Assembly (NCBI GenBank): GCA_027922465.2 | Contig: BQMF02000289.1 | Coordinates: 186,001-250,000, forward strand | Direction: 5' to 3' | Source of the DNA: Turritopsis dohrnii | Lineage: Eukaryota > Cnidaria > Hydrozoa > Anthoathecata > Oceaniidae | DNA: 64,000 bases | Shown: one piece after another, positions 1-11,071 of the stretch | Layout: every line of letters starts with the position of its first letter | Numbering within the stretch: position 1 is the stretch's first letter | The notes under the pieces: model-generated | The model's database searches: none | Told to the model about the DNA's origin: nothing | What the model saw: only the letters and a program-made list of their open reading frames with translations | Program-made: the position numbers and the translations under genes

Positions 1-3
1 GTT

Positions 4-249
4 TCAATATCTTCGCATACAAGAAGTATAAGTAAACAAACGTTTTTCTTCGATGTTCTCAAGTTCGAGATCTTTCCATATAGCGACGAAAATAAAATAA
101 CACTCCTCCCCGCCAGCGTATAAATCTTCATGATTCAATATTATGCTAATACCATCAGGATGGTTGAAACAACTTCTTTTCACCATAAAATTAATGAAAA
201 ATAACGCAAGTGTCAACGCTCGTAAGGGCACGTCTTTACGCGTAGCCAT
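4..249 (-). CDS. Unrecognised 81-codon open frame, possible first exon
   Basis: An ATG-initiated frame of 81 codons reads leftward and stops four bases from the window edge. It begins MATRKDVPLRALTL and has a mixed hydrophobic and acidic composition that looks more protein-like than the AT-rich frames around it. I do not recognise a family. It could be a first coding exon that continues beyond the window through an intron, or a chance frame. No splice donor could be chosen with confidence. Confidence 0.2.
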   Translation of the reverse strand: MATRKDVPLRALTLALFFINFMVKRSCFNHPDGISIILNHEDLYAGGEECYFIFVAIWKDLELENIEEKRLFTYTSCMRRY

Positions 250-1089
250 GTTGTATCTTGAGTGAAAGTCGAAATGAATGAACTTGAAATGAACTCAGTC
301 AAGGCCCAGCAACAGTTTCTTCACCTTCATGTTTATTTACAAACAAATTTTCATCAGTGCTATATTTCGCGCCAAAAAATGTGCGAAAGTGTAGAAATCA
401 AATTTTGGTCGTCAGCGAAAATTTCGCATCGAAAAATTTCTGGTCGCGGCGCGAAATAGTTCGTCGGAAATCCGGCCTTTATGTAACAAATTATGAATAA
501 AAAAAATGTTTATAAGTGTCGTCAACCGGTACAAAAGGCAAACGAAAAGCTTTTTAAAAATGGCCGGAAAAGCGTTATTAAAAAATTTGTTTTAAATTTT
601 TTTGGTAATTTTCTTTCATTTAATTACCCACCCACTGAAGGTATTTTCTTCTTATAGTGAATATTTTCTGTATACCTATTTGCTAGATTATAATGTCCGA
701 ATGGAATCACTTTCAATTGTTGTGTGTATTTCTTCTTCTCCTGCTCTGTCTGTTTGTGCGCTGCCGGCTGGCTTGTGTGGTGATTGGATGCATTTTAAAA
801 ATGCATTATAAAACATGGGTACACTTTCGTAACTCTCAAGCTGAGAGTTACTCCTTTGCCACACCACAATCAATGTAGTTAATAGTTCTCTTCTTCTATC
901 AGTGTCTTATCTTATCTAGCAGGTTTTTTTGGTGTTTTTTGGGGTTTTTTTGGTGTTTTTTTTTTAATTACTTGCCCCACTCAAGGCTGACGAAGAAGAA
1001 GCCACTACAAGGAGTGGGGCTACATATTTCGGATGTTCATCATAGCGTTAATTTCCCAGACTAGCCTTCTTTTTCCCCAAAATACATCA
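250..1089. other. Intergenic, no gene seen
   Basis: AT-rich sequence with stop codons in all frames. It includes a 10-bp perfect hairpin near 829-852 (GTAACTCTCA and its complement around a short loop), T/G-rich runs near 925-965, and an inverted GCCCCACTC / GAGTGGGGC pair at about 973-1020. None supports a gene. Confidence 0.5.
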
Positions 1090-1205
1090 GGGAATCAAGC
1101 TAGTTGCAGTCCAGGAGTCAGACTTTTTCAACACCCGACCTCAGCGGGGTTTGAACCCTCATATTGGGTTCCTAAGCTCAATCCTTTAACCACTAAGCCA
1201 CTACT
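1090..1205 (-). repeat. tRNA-derived SINE head
   Basis: On the minus strand the sequence reads TGGCTTAGTGG (1190-1200), matching an RNA polymerase III A box, followed about 40 bases later by GGGTTCAAACCC (1148-1158), matching a B box. This is the head of a tRNA-derived SINE. It does not fold into a full tRNA cloverleaf that I can support. The 3' extent is uncertain. Confidence 0.6.
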
Positions 1206-1684
1206 GCTTAGTAGGTGGGTGACCCCACTGTCAGAAATTGGTCGGGGCACCAAAATTTTTAGAAACCAGTATTGTGGTGTGGCCGACTTGGACAGGCGAA
1301 AAAAAGGTATATACATAAAAAAATTGTAAATATGATTTTTGAAATCCCATTATCAGAGATTTGGGTTTATAATGTTTGTCTTTGCAATTTCTCTTTCTAT
1401 TTTGTACCGTCAATCTTCCAAACTTCGGACATCCTTCCAAACTTTCGGACATAAAAAAACATATTCGCAAAATACAAACCACATCAATAATAATCCATAC
1501 TGCACTGTCAAACTAGATCTAAAACTTCACAAAAATCAAACATTTGAATTAGTTGACTGTACACTTGAGAGCAATGTTGCACGCAATAACCCAGAACTGT
1601 GATAATGTGAAATATAATTACGTCTCTGATTTAAGGCTCCATATATCTAAACAACGGATGTAATATCTAAAATCACTTTTTTTT

Positions 1685-1757
1685 TCACGCTTATTGCACT
1701 TCACGCTTATTGGGCTTCACGCTTATTATGCTTCACACTTACTTATTGCGTTTCAAC
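1685..1757. repeat. Short tandem repeat, CTTCACGCTTATT unit
   Basis: About four to five imperfect copies of a 13-16 bp unit based on CTTCACGCTTATTG occur in a row. Confidence 0.7.
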
Positions 1758-1878
1758 ATCTTTTATCTGCTTCATCTAATATTTTAGTATTTGTTGTGAC
1801 TTGGTTCCGTGGTTATGTACATCTCTTTTACCAAACAGGTCTGTTTTATTAGCCTGTCCAAAGTTTGGAAGGATGTCC

Positions 1879-2652
1879 CAGGCCTGGTCGTAAGAGGTGT
1901 GCAATCGCACGTGCATGCCTCCACACACGCCAAGATTTATTTACGCGTGTGGCGATCACACACCTGGCTTGTAATGACAAGTGTAATAACAAATGTTTAT
2001 TTAAAACTCAACAAAAATCTGTCCCAAAAATGTTGAAAGTTTTGCTTCGGAAATTGTTCATGTGCTACGATTAGGATTTTACAATAACGGAACGAAACTT
2101 TGCTACCATTTCAGAAGTGAGGTCTCCGATCGCTTTGGAATACGGTAGTGGTTTTGAATTAAAAATCAGTGCTCACAAATTTTCTTCGTTTGGTATTAGA
2201 AAACAAGTCTACTCGGCGAAATCCGCTGAGGAATGAAGAAGGAGTTTCGTGCGCATTATTTTATTATGTATTATATTATTTAATTGTATTATGTAGTTTT
2301 TTCTTTCTTATTACAAAAGTATGTGCAAGGTTGCAGTTTCGAAAAAATAATCTTTTATTAAAAAAATAGGCAGCCAGGTGATGACGAGTTAATGGAACGG
2401 AAACGCCTCTTTTTTAATTCAAAAACCATTTGAACTTCAAACCAAAACGATGGAGAGTAATACAAATTTTTTACTTTCAGGTTTTATTTTTCCTCTTTAT
2501 TAATTTTTAATAAAATTTATTTACCATCAAAGTAATCTTTATAGCTGATCTCACATCTGTCAAAAATTTACACGAGCGCACAACATAACTGATATCGTCA
2601 ATTAAGGCGTGCAATGACCACACGTCGGCTAATTTTCTTACGACCAGGCCTG
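1879..2652. mobile_element. 774-bp non-autonomous element with inverted ends
   Basis: The ends are inverted repeats: CAGGCCTGGTCGTAAGA at 1879, and its complement ending at 2652, with weaker similarity continuing inward. ATGTCC flanks both ends (1873-1878 and 2653-2658), which could be a 6-bp target duplication. The flanks themselves contain a small direct repeat (AAGTTTGGAAGG), which weakens that reading. No transposase frame is present inside. The superfamily is unresolved; the CAGG start would suit a hAT derivative, but hAT target sites are normally 8 bp. Confidence 0.5.
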
Positions 2653-2957
2653 ATGTCCGAAGTTTGGAAGGTTGGTGGTATATTATTAAGCATTTCTAAA
2701 CATGTCCAAATGAAATTGTAGATTGTTACTGAATTTGACCTATCGGGCCATTAAAATTTCCTTCAGGCCACCAAAAATTACAAAACCAATGATGTCAATG
2801 GCCAGAAATTGATGCCCCCAGATAATATTTTAAGATTATTAGACACTGTCCAGCAGATAACTGTTGACATTTTGTGCATTTCTTTCTCAGCTAAAACTAC
2901 TATCCAATGTGCAACCTATTCTAAAATTACATTAAAGCAGTTTAATTGTTGAGTCAA

Positions 2958-3310
2958 TCTATATTATTAATTGCCGATTCTCTGTTTGTCTGTCTGTCAC
3001 ACAAAATGGTAGGTGAGCTGTGAGAGAAATTATTTCTTATTTTTTGTGCGACGCCAATGTGAAACCATTGTATTGAGACCTTAATCGAATGCGATGTTTT
3101 GAGAAAATTATCTTGGTAACCAATAGCGATAATACTGACATTTTTTGGGGTCCGCGATACAGGCAATGGGGTGACGAAAAATTTGGGTCTAATTTTTTAG
3201 GGGGACGGGTCTGTGACGTCATCAAAATTTTTGATCAATGATATCTCTGTAACGGAACAATCCCATTTTTACCAGTTTTTCGAGCTCTACAACATGGACA
3301 CACTTATCAT
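2958..3310 (+). repeat. Dispersed repeat, 'Rep-TCTGTC' family
   Basis: This starts TCTATATTATTAATTGCCGA, runs through a TCTGTTTGTCTGTCTGTCAC block, then GGTAACCAATAG, GGGGTGACGAAAAA, a GACGTCAT(C)AAAATTTTTGATCAA segment, and ends near CTCTACAACATGG. The same order is seen at 46582-46945 (+), with partial copies at 3862-3950, 26005-26275, 34735-34815 and 53350-53480. No open frame is shared between copies, so it is a non-autonomous element. Confidence 0.75.
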
Positions 3311-3861
3311 TGCCTATACTTCATTATTTTGCGTGAACATGGGCAGCGTGTGACGACGCCATGGCGGCTTAGTTGATTATGAAAAGTTGTGATTATGTTA
3401 GTACTGGATTCTGGTTATATATAATCTCATCTCTTATATATAATATTGGATCTAACACTACAAGGTGCTGCACCATCAAAGAGATAAATACAAGTTTGTG
3501 CATTCTCAATCCTTATCTCCTTGATATTCACTAATATGTTCTTTATGTTTCCTCAGGTGTTGACAAATTTCCACAGCATCCATACGTTGATGTACAAAAT
3601 ACGTTTTTGTGCATGCGTCATAAATTCTTTAGCGTCTATATTTCAAATCAAATATGTCCGTAAAGGTTTATTATCGATTTTCTATGATTCATTTTTATGT
3701 TCTTTCGTTTTTGAATGTATATAGATAATAGTAACTCGCGTAAAAGTTTTTTACAGCTTTAATTTTGAAAAGGATGTGCAAAAATCCTGCGTTCCCGTGT
3801 GCGAACCAGGTGACAAAAATTTCAATCAAGGAATGGGAACTGGAAAGTGTACTGATGTTGT

Positions 3862-3950
3862 AGAGCTCGAAAAACTGATCAAAAAAATGTATGGGATCGT
3901 TTCGCTATGACCAACTGTTGCAGAGATATTGGTAGTTTAAGATATCTGAT
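3862..3950 (-). repeat. Partial inverted copy of the dispersed repeat
   Basis: On the minus strand it reads AATATCTCTGCAACAGTTGG, a GATCAGTTTTTCGAGCTC stretch and CTACAACATC, matching the 3' half of the repeats at 2958-3310 and 46582-46945. It lies 550 bp from the full copy and in the opposite orientation. Confidence 0.6.
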
Positions 3951-6130
3951 CTTCTTTTGTTATTTTGTTATCTTAGATTCTGAACAATATTGCTAGCCTT
4001 GGCTAACGTTTATATTACATAGATTATTTTTGAACCTTACTGTTCATTTTTAGTATTTTATTTACTAGAGTATAATTCTTTTATCTAAAACAAGATTAGC
4101 ATACAAAAAAGTTATTGTTTCAGTAAAAGCTTTTCTGTTTTATTGATCATTATCAGTATTTTTCTGTTTTCTGTTTTTCATTATTGTTTCTTCCCATACT
4201 GCTAGTCATTTGATAATGAAGTGAAAGCGATGAATGCAAAAACAAACTTAACTCAAGTTGTCTGTACTATAATTTCAATAGATTGAAACATAATTGTGAT
4301 TGTAATTCCCACTCCTTTTTAGAAATTTAGAACTCAGGATAATACTTTTAGAAATTTTCAGAATAAGAGAAACCAGGTCAATTAAGAAGTCTCCGGACAC
4401 ATTACCAGATCTTTTTAGTTATATTTTAAAAAGAAATTTAAGAGAAATTAAAAAAGACTAGAGTAAACCATGCCTTGTGTTAGATATAGAAAAAAAGGAA
4501 TAAAGAGAGCAAACTTTGTAAAAACTATATATAGCTGGATATCTAAGTGCAACTGTGATTAAACTTCAAACTTTGATAACTAATGAAAGAATTGTGTAAA
4601 ATAAATGAAACTTTGTTTAAAGTCACCTATAATTTAGAATCAATTTATATATTTAACAAAAACCATGACATAATTTTGACTTTACTTCTCCTTTAAAAGT
4701 ATGCAATCAGCGTATTTGCCGAACATATAACTATAAAAACGAGAAAGAAGTAGTTTGAAGTCCTATATTAAAAGCTAATTTGTTAAGAAAGAGAGACGAA
4801 ACAACATAAGAAACAACTAAACTATCTTGAAAATAAATAAAACTCTGACAATACTTCAATATTGTAAGCAGAAAAGTCATTTTTTATACTTTGTTGTTTT
4901 TCTTCTTCTTCTTCGGGGGTTCATGTCCCATCACATGTCTGCCTCCGCCTGTGTTTGCCATCCATGGGGATATGTGAGATTCTGCCTTGAAATTGCTAAT
5001 TTCATTCCCATCAATACAAATTCGCATGTCAAAGGGCAGGCTTGACAGGGTTGTGCAAAGAGAGGTTTGTTCATACAGGAAAAACCTGATGTTTGCAAGC
5101 TGCTGTTGAAGCACTAAAAGTCATCATAATTTCAAGAAGTATGCTCATTCCTTTCAAGTTGTCATCCTTTTCCAACAATATTTCACAGAATACATCAAGC
5201 AACTTATCGCTTCAAAATTTACATACTTTTATTTCGAAATTGTAACCATTTAAGATGGCCCAACCTCTTTTTGGCTAATCAAGTTGCTTTGATTGTATGT
5301 TGTTTTATGTTAATGAGTTCATTTACCAGAAACGATTTTTTCAAAGCAGTGCTTGCAGAAATATTCGTCATAAGCTTCTGGTGTATGATCGATCCACTCA
5401 ACTCTTCTGCCTTATGGTTTTTCTAGTATGACATCTTTAAACATAAGGTCGTAAGAGCATCCAGGGTGGAGCCTCCAAAATTGACATGAGGCGTTCTAAA
5501 TTGCCTCACGTCACAGATAATGATTCAACTTGTTTTTTGTTTTTTTCAATTACTCGTGGAATTTAGCATACCAGCAAAATGTCTTGCTGAAATTTCAGTG
5601 ACACAGGTTGTAATACTGAGACTGTGTCTTGTAAATAAAACAGATAAAACAAAAATGTTGGCTGTTTCAGAAACTTCACTCATTAAATCATTGACTATTA
5701 TGTTGTTATTGTCTCTGTTTAATACAGTAGTTGTTCGTTTTTTGGTTTTTTGGGGGTTTTTTTTGTAAAAAATAAATGCAGGTTCAGCTGCTTCGCCATG
5801 ACAATGATAAGTTTTTCAATTAGATTTCGCAGACATGTTTTATCAATTTTACAATGCCATACAATGCCAAAAATAATGTATGCAACCCAATTTTATAAAA
5901 TTCACGTACAAAATAATGGCTAGTTGGCATTCATGCACAAACAAGAAAAGCTTTTTGTCATACAGTGACCTTGAAAAAGCCCTAATATTTGTACGTTACG
6001 TATGTACATACACGATTTGTCAAGCCCTGTTTCCTCTTTTTATATAAGTTATCTACTCTGTCAACAGTAGAGGCAGTTTTGAAAGTGTAAAATGAGAAGT
6101 GCGAACTGATTATAGAATCCTGACACCTCC
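3951..6130. other. Intergenic, no gene seen
   Basis: About 2.2 kb of AT-rich sequence upstream of VTI1A. Only short frames occur and none resembles a known family. A T/G-rich stretch lies near 5730-5765. The VTI1A promoter and any untranslated first exon should lie in the last few hundred bases, but I cannot identify them. Confidence 0.5.
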
Positions 6131-6240
6131 TGATAATTTTATTTTATTTTATTTTATTTTATTTGGTATTGTTTTACGTGGCTAGCCTCACTCAGTTGCT
6201 ATTGCATCTGCTTTCCAGGAGGGGCCACGGCTTAGGTTGG
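6131..6240 (-). repeat. 5'-truncated tRNA-derived SINE with AATAAA tail
   Basis: The segment matching CTCAGTTGCTATTGCATCTG and its surroundings is shared with the SINE at 56929-57234. On the minus strand the element ends in GTAAAACAATACC followed by a run of about seven AAATA units (6131-6165), the typical simple-repeat tail. The tRNA-like head is missing here. Confidence 0.6.
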
Positions 6241-6395
6241 AGTTTAAACTTGGCTAATTTGGTTAAAATTGGTTTTGTATGTTGCATGCATATGACATTA
6301 ATCGATACTACTTTTCTCAGCTGATCTTCAAATTTTTTTTTAGGAAGTTGAATTTGAACATATAATTACTTTCTTTGGCGAAACAATTTGGCATT

Positions 6396-9300
6396 ATGAG
6401 TGATCTGTTCACTGAATATGAAAAGGATTTTGCTGTTTTATCAGCTGGCATTGTAGCTAAGACAAACAAGATACCTAACGTACAAGGAGGTAGGCTCATT
6501 TTACTGGACCCAGTTATGACTGATGATTCATTTCTTTACGTTGAAAAAGAATCTTTTTCAGATTAATTTCCAGATTATAGATTTTTATGTCTGAGGATAC
6601 ATCGATTTATTTTCGTAAATTTTATTTTTCTAAAGATTGGAGCACTTTCTTTTTTATTTTTCAAGAATTTCTTTTTTATCATGAAAAAGAAACAAAAAAC
6701 TGAATGGGTAATCAAACTGTTGCCATGTCAATAAAAAGAAAAAGAATGTGGATAAAATTATGAAAATTTATAATATTTATGAACTTATATAAAATGTTGT
6801 CCTTATTATATCAAAACGGTGAAAAAGAGTTGTACTTTGTTCTATTTTTTTCCACTCGTTCTTATACCTTGTTTCTTGATATTGGTAGATATTGGCAACG
6901 TTTCCTTTAGCTCTGATACTTCCTATTTATTGATTGTTCTTAATTCTTTAGATGAAAGACGAGGTTTGATAACAGAAATTGATCAGAAATTTGATGATGC
7001 ACAAGAGCTGGTATATCATACGTTTTCAATTATTTTTTCACACCATATAATTTCTTTACGTTAAAATATCATCTGTGTTTAGAACAACTTCTCGTTTTCA
7101 AGAAATTTGACTGTCACTGATTTCCACATTCTTTGAATTTCATTTTGTGACGAAATGTTCGTTCACTTTTTAGATTTGATCATTTTTTTTTACCCAAATT
7201 TAAACAAACCATGGTACATTCTTTATTCATTAAGCAATCTCAAAATTTGATAGTTAGACAAAATGATTTCGATGATCTCATGCAACATTCCTCTTATTCA
7301 ATTATTTTCAGTTAATTTTTTATCATTCCACGCAACAAGGACAAATAAAAAGTAAAAAAAAAAAAAATTAGAACAGCAGTAATTTTAATGAAATGAACTC
7401 AAAATTTCAAAACAAGTAGCTATGGCATATCAGTAGTATAATTTCTTTGTAAAAATTCGAATTTTTAATTTTAAGATCTTCTTTTTATGTTAATGATGTT
7501 GTGGTGTAGCTGGAACAGATGGACTTGGAGGTGCGAGGGTTGCCTCCTGATCAGAAAACTAAACTTAGCGGCAAATTGAAATCATACAAAGATGAAATAA
7601 AAAATCTGGAAATAAATTTTGTAAGTATGTCTTAAAGAATATTAGAACTCAGAACTAGCCTGTTTTCCTGAGCATCAACTAAGGCTATGTTGATGAATTA
7701 AAAGTTCGTTTTAAAAGGCTCAATGCAACCTATGTTTTTAATTTTTTACATGTTTCGAAATATTAATTCAACTTTCTTTGATCTATGAAGCACCAATGAG
7801 ACTCTACTGAATATATTTTCCTAAGCTAAGTAGAGTATCACATTAAAAAATGAGGCAAATCTTCTCAAAGCAAAAAGTTGTATTCCATTATACGTGCTGT
7901 TAGATTACCTGTTATTAGAATGATAACACATCTGATCAGTTACTTGGTTATCTTTAGAAAAAGGCCAAAGTATCTTTATCGGACTATGAACATGCACGAG
8001 CTGAACTGCTCAGTGGTGAGGATGGACCTCACTCAGAAGATCAAGTGAGTATCAAGTTTTTAATCTGAAGACGAGTCAGTAGACACCAAAAGCTTAGTGA
8101 AAATATATAATGTAAAAATCAACTTGTGTTGTTTATGATTTTAATATAAGATCGAGTGAGTTTCAGAATTTTATGTTTGTTTATTCTCAGTGCTTGCAGT
8201 ATTTTACCAGTCAAATAGATGGACTCCCTGTTGAATGATAAAAACATTTGAAATGATGAATATGAAATAATTTCTACAACCCTCAGTTCGACTTTTGGTC
8301 TATAAACGCTATGATTTACAATGGTTGTTAGTTACAATAATTTTTCATTGTCCTTATTTGTTAAGTTCCTTATGAATACACATTTAGAGATAGCCACATG
8401 TTTCCTTATATATCTTCAACTGAGAAGTTTTCCAAAACATTCCTTCATAGAGATCTCGACTGCTTGATAATACAGAAAGATTGGAACGGTCCAACAGGAG
8501 GCTGGATGAAGGTTATAAGATGTGTGTGGAAACAGGTGAGCGACTCTCTTGTTCCTTTTCAAGTTCAGCAAAACAGAAGCAGAGCGATCATTTTGTTTAT
8601 CCGCTTGGATAACTATCCAGTTCATCGATCCGGTCTGGATTTCATTTGTTTGTGCTATCGATGAATTAGATAGTCATACACCGAGATGATTTGCATGAAT
8701 CGAATCATCTGCCTTATCGGGGATAATTTCGTCGGGGAAAAGTGACGAAATTTTCGCTTTGTGACGAAAATTTTCCCCGACGAAAATTTTGAAAACGTGA
8801 AATTTATAAGAAAGTATTAGTAAAATTTTGCAAAATGACGAAATTTTCACCGACAAAATTTTCCCCGATAAGGTAATCTTGTAATTCTTCCTGGTTTATG
8901 GGCAAAAAATCTGCCTGTTAACCAGAATTTGGGGCAACAAATAAACACTACTCCAAATAAATTAAAATCTTTTTAAAGAATGCTGCCATTGCTGTTGACG
9001 TTCCATAATAAGTTTTTTAGTGTTGTTGTTTTTTTTGTTTTTTTTTTTTTTTTTACATGAAGCTCTGGAGGAAGGATCTGAGCTTTTCATGTGGTTAAAT
9101 GAAAAATAAAAAGGGAAATGGTTTGAAGGTATAACATGCGAAAAAACAGTGTTACAACAAAAGGAAATGATTTCTATTTCCGTCTGCCATCACAGTAGAA
9201 TTCCGATTTCTCGGTCCCGTGGGAGTTCGAGTTATCTGGATTTTAGTGTATTTCATGCTGATAACAGTTTTTGTTTTTTTTCGCGTAGATGTGTTTATAC

Positions 9301-10282
9301 ATTGCTTTTCTTTGCAGAGGAAATCGGACAAGAAATTTTGATGAATCTGGGAAGAGATCGAGAAACGATGACAAAAACACGGGACCGAGTAATGTTTTCT
9401 TTCTGCATATTTTCTTTTTTTCTTTTCATAGTGGAGAATCGTGACGTGAGATATGCTATAGTTCAGTAGATGTGTTTAGTTACACTTAGTGTGGCGTCTT
9501 AGTAACAGACTCGCATCTTTTTCCTGCAAAGGCTCTTTTATTTCGTTTGAAGGCGTGACCTCTCAGTCCCAAACGTTACTTAATTATTGGTTTGTACCTA
9601 CCTTCTTATAGTTACGTAACACTGATTCTGACTTGTCGAAGAGTTCTCGTATCCTTAGCAACATGATGAGAAGGTAAGGTAAGGCCCTGTGCAAACGAGC
9701 CTTATCAATTCTTTGTACTTTTTAATCAGAAGAAGCACAGCGTCTGCAAAATAAATCAAATACCTTTCGTCCTGAAACGAACCTCCACTGTAGGTTTTTA
9801 GGTACGCAGGTTCTCCTGAATCATCCGGTACTCCACGTGGTTTTCATTAATGATGTAATGTTAAGATAAGCCGTCAATGAAACTGCATGACACTAAATAA
9901 GTTTGATGCTATGCATTTCATTAAAAGCCTTTGTTCAACTTGGTCTAACTTAATCAACTAAATTTGTATTCAAGAGTCAACAGCAGAAAAATATCTCTGC
10001 GAAATTTGTGAGCCAGTGGGCAAGATCTGCAAGTCACTGCGAAGAAGAGCATTATTACTGAAATAGTTTGTATATTTCTATAGCAGTGCACTCCCTCATA
10101 GTGATACTAATAAATGTGGCCACTGGGGAACTTGAAAGTTTTAAGGAAGTTTGAAAGTAAATTGCTTCATTTCATCCCGTTTTAGGTTTATTCAAAATCG
10201 GATTCTACTGGGAATCGTTTGCCTGTCCATATTAGTTGTTATTGGTGTGGTCTTATATTACGCAGCATCGGGTAAAAACTAA
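6396..10282 (+). CDS. VTI1A: VTI1A-like Qb-SNARE, complete 8-exon gene
   Basis: This encodes a vesicle-fusion SNARE of the VTI1 family, which acts in endosome-to-Golgi and related fusion steps. Exons: 6396-6489, 6952-7010, 7510-7620, 7958-8044, 8451-8535, 9318-9388, 9612-9673 and 10186-10282. All have consensus splice sites and compatible phases, giving 221 residues (human VTI1A is 217). The start MSDLFTEYEKDFAVLSAGI matches the family N-terminus; an upstream in-frame TTG was not used. The N-terminal helical bundle (about residues 1-95) includes the ...EQMDLEVRGLPP segment. The SNARE helix follows, from RSRLLDNTERLERSNRRLD through SKSSRILSNMMRR. A C-terminal membrane anchor lies at about 195-216, with only a few residues after it, as expected for a tail-anchored protein. 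The gene looks intact. VTI1B is less likely because the N-terminus and the linker match VTI1A better. Confidence 0.95.
8712..8873. mobile_element. Palindromic MITE in VTI1A intron 5
   Basis: The element begins CCTTATCGGGGATAATTTCG and ends with the near-complement, with ACGAAAATTTTCCCC-type blocks repeated in both orientations inside. At 162 bp it would fold back on itself almost completely. No clear target duplication is visible. Confidence 0.6.
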
Positions 10283-10943
10283 ATGGAATCTTCACGACTT
10301 TGAACAACAACAAATCGAAGCGCTGTCATGCCCGATGACAAAAACACTAAGTTCTGTGGCCTAACACATTAAGTGTTGCAGAACATGAAAGATTAGTGCT
10401 TGAATGATCGAGAGTGAAAAGCTGTCGATATCATTTCATTTCATGTCACGCAATTTGGAAGGATATTTTTTTGAGTTCGATCGGCTTTCGTAAATTTCTT
10501 TTGATGTTCGAACTTAAAAATTATTTTAACTGATGGGTGAAAGAAGGAGTTTGTTACTTCTGAAACTTCTTGATAGTTTGTTCATCATGATTTTGACAAG
10601 CAATTATTTTATTGACTCAAGTTAGGTACGAACGTATTTGTCAATGTTCTCGCCCCCTTTTTTGAGCCAACATATAAGATAAAGTTTTGTGCCAACATTC
10701 GCTTTAGTATTTTTTTGATACATTTTTCGAATGTTTTGCTTTTGTGTCAACATATTGACCTTTTGATCAGACTGCATTAAAATTGATCTGTTGTCAGATT
10801 TGTTGCCCAGAAAGGCGAGAATGCTGGCACGGTTTGCGCCCGTTCTTAAAAACCTATCGTGTACCACCATCTCCGTGAATCGTGACAGAAATTCCAGCTC
10901 GTTTGTTTTGATGTTTTAACTGCGATATGAATTTTGCAGCGAC

Positions 10944-11071
10944 ATGGGATAGACCATACGTTGTTGGTCATGTGATCATGCCTCTTGTGATCGCACACTA
11001 TCACTTCATGGAATAGACCATACGTTGTTGGTCATGTCATCTCTCTTGTAATCGCACACTATCACTTCAAC
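10944..11071. repeat. Two tandem copies of a ~63-bp unit
   Basis: The block from ATAGACCATACGTTGTTGGT to TCGCACACTATCACTTCA occurs twice back to back with a few mismatches between the copies. Confidence 0.8.

Noticed and set aside
1148..1203. Possible tRNA gene on the minus strand
   Set aside because: A- and B-box-like motifs are present, but the acceptor and anticodon stems do not pair and the body continues into a SINE-like tail.
6375..6566. VTI1A start at 6375 and exon reading through to 6566
   Set aside because: 6375 is a TTG, and the family N-terminus begins at the ATG at 6396; the frame after 6489 is intronic and ends without family similarity.
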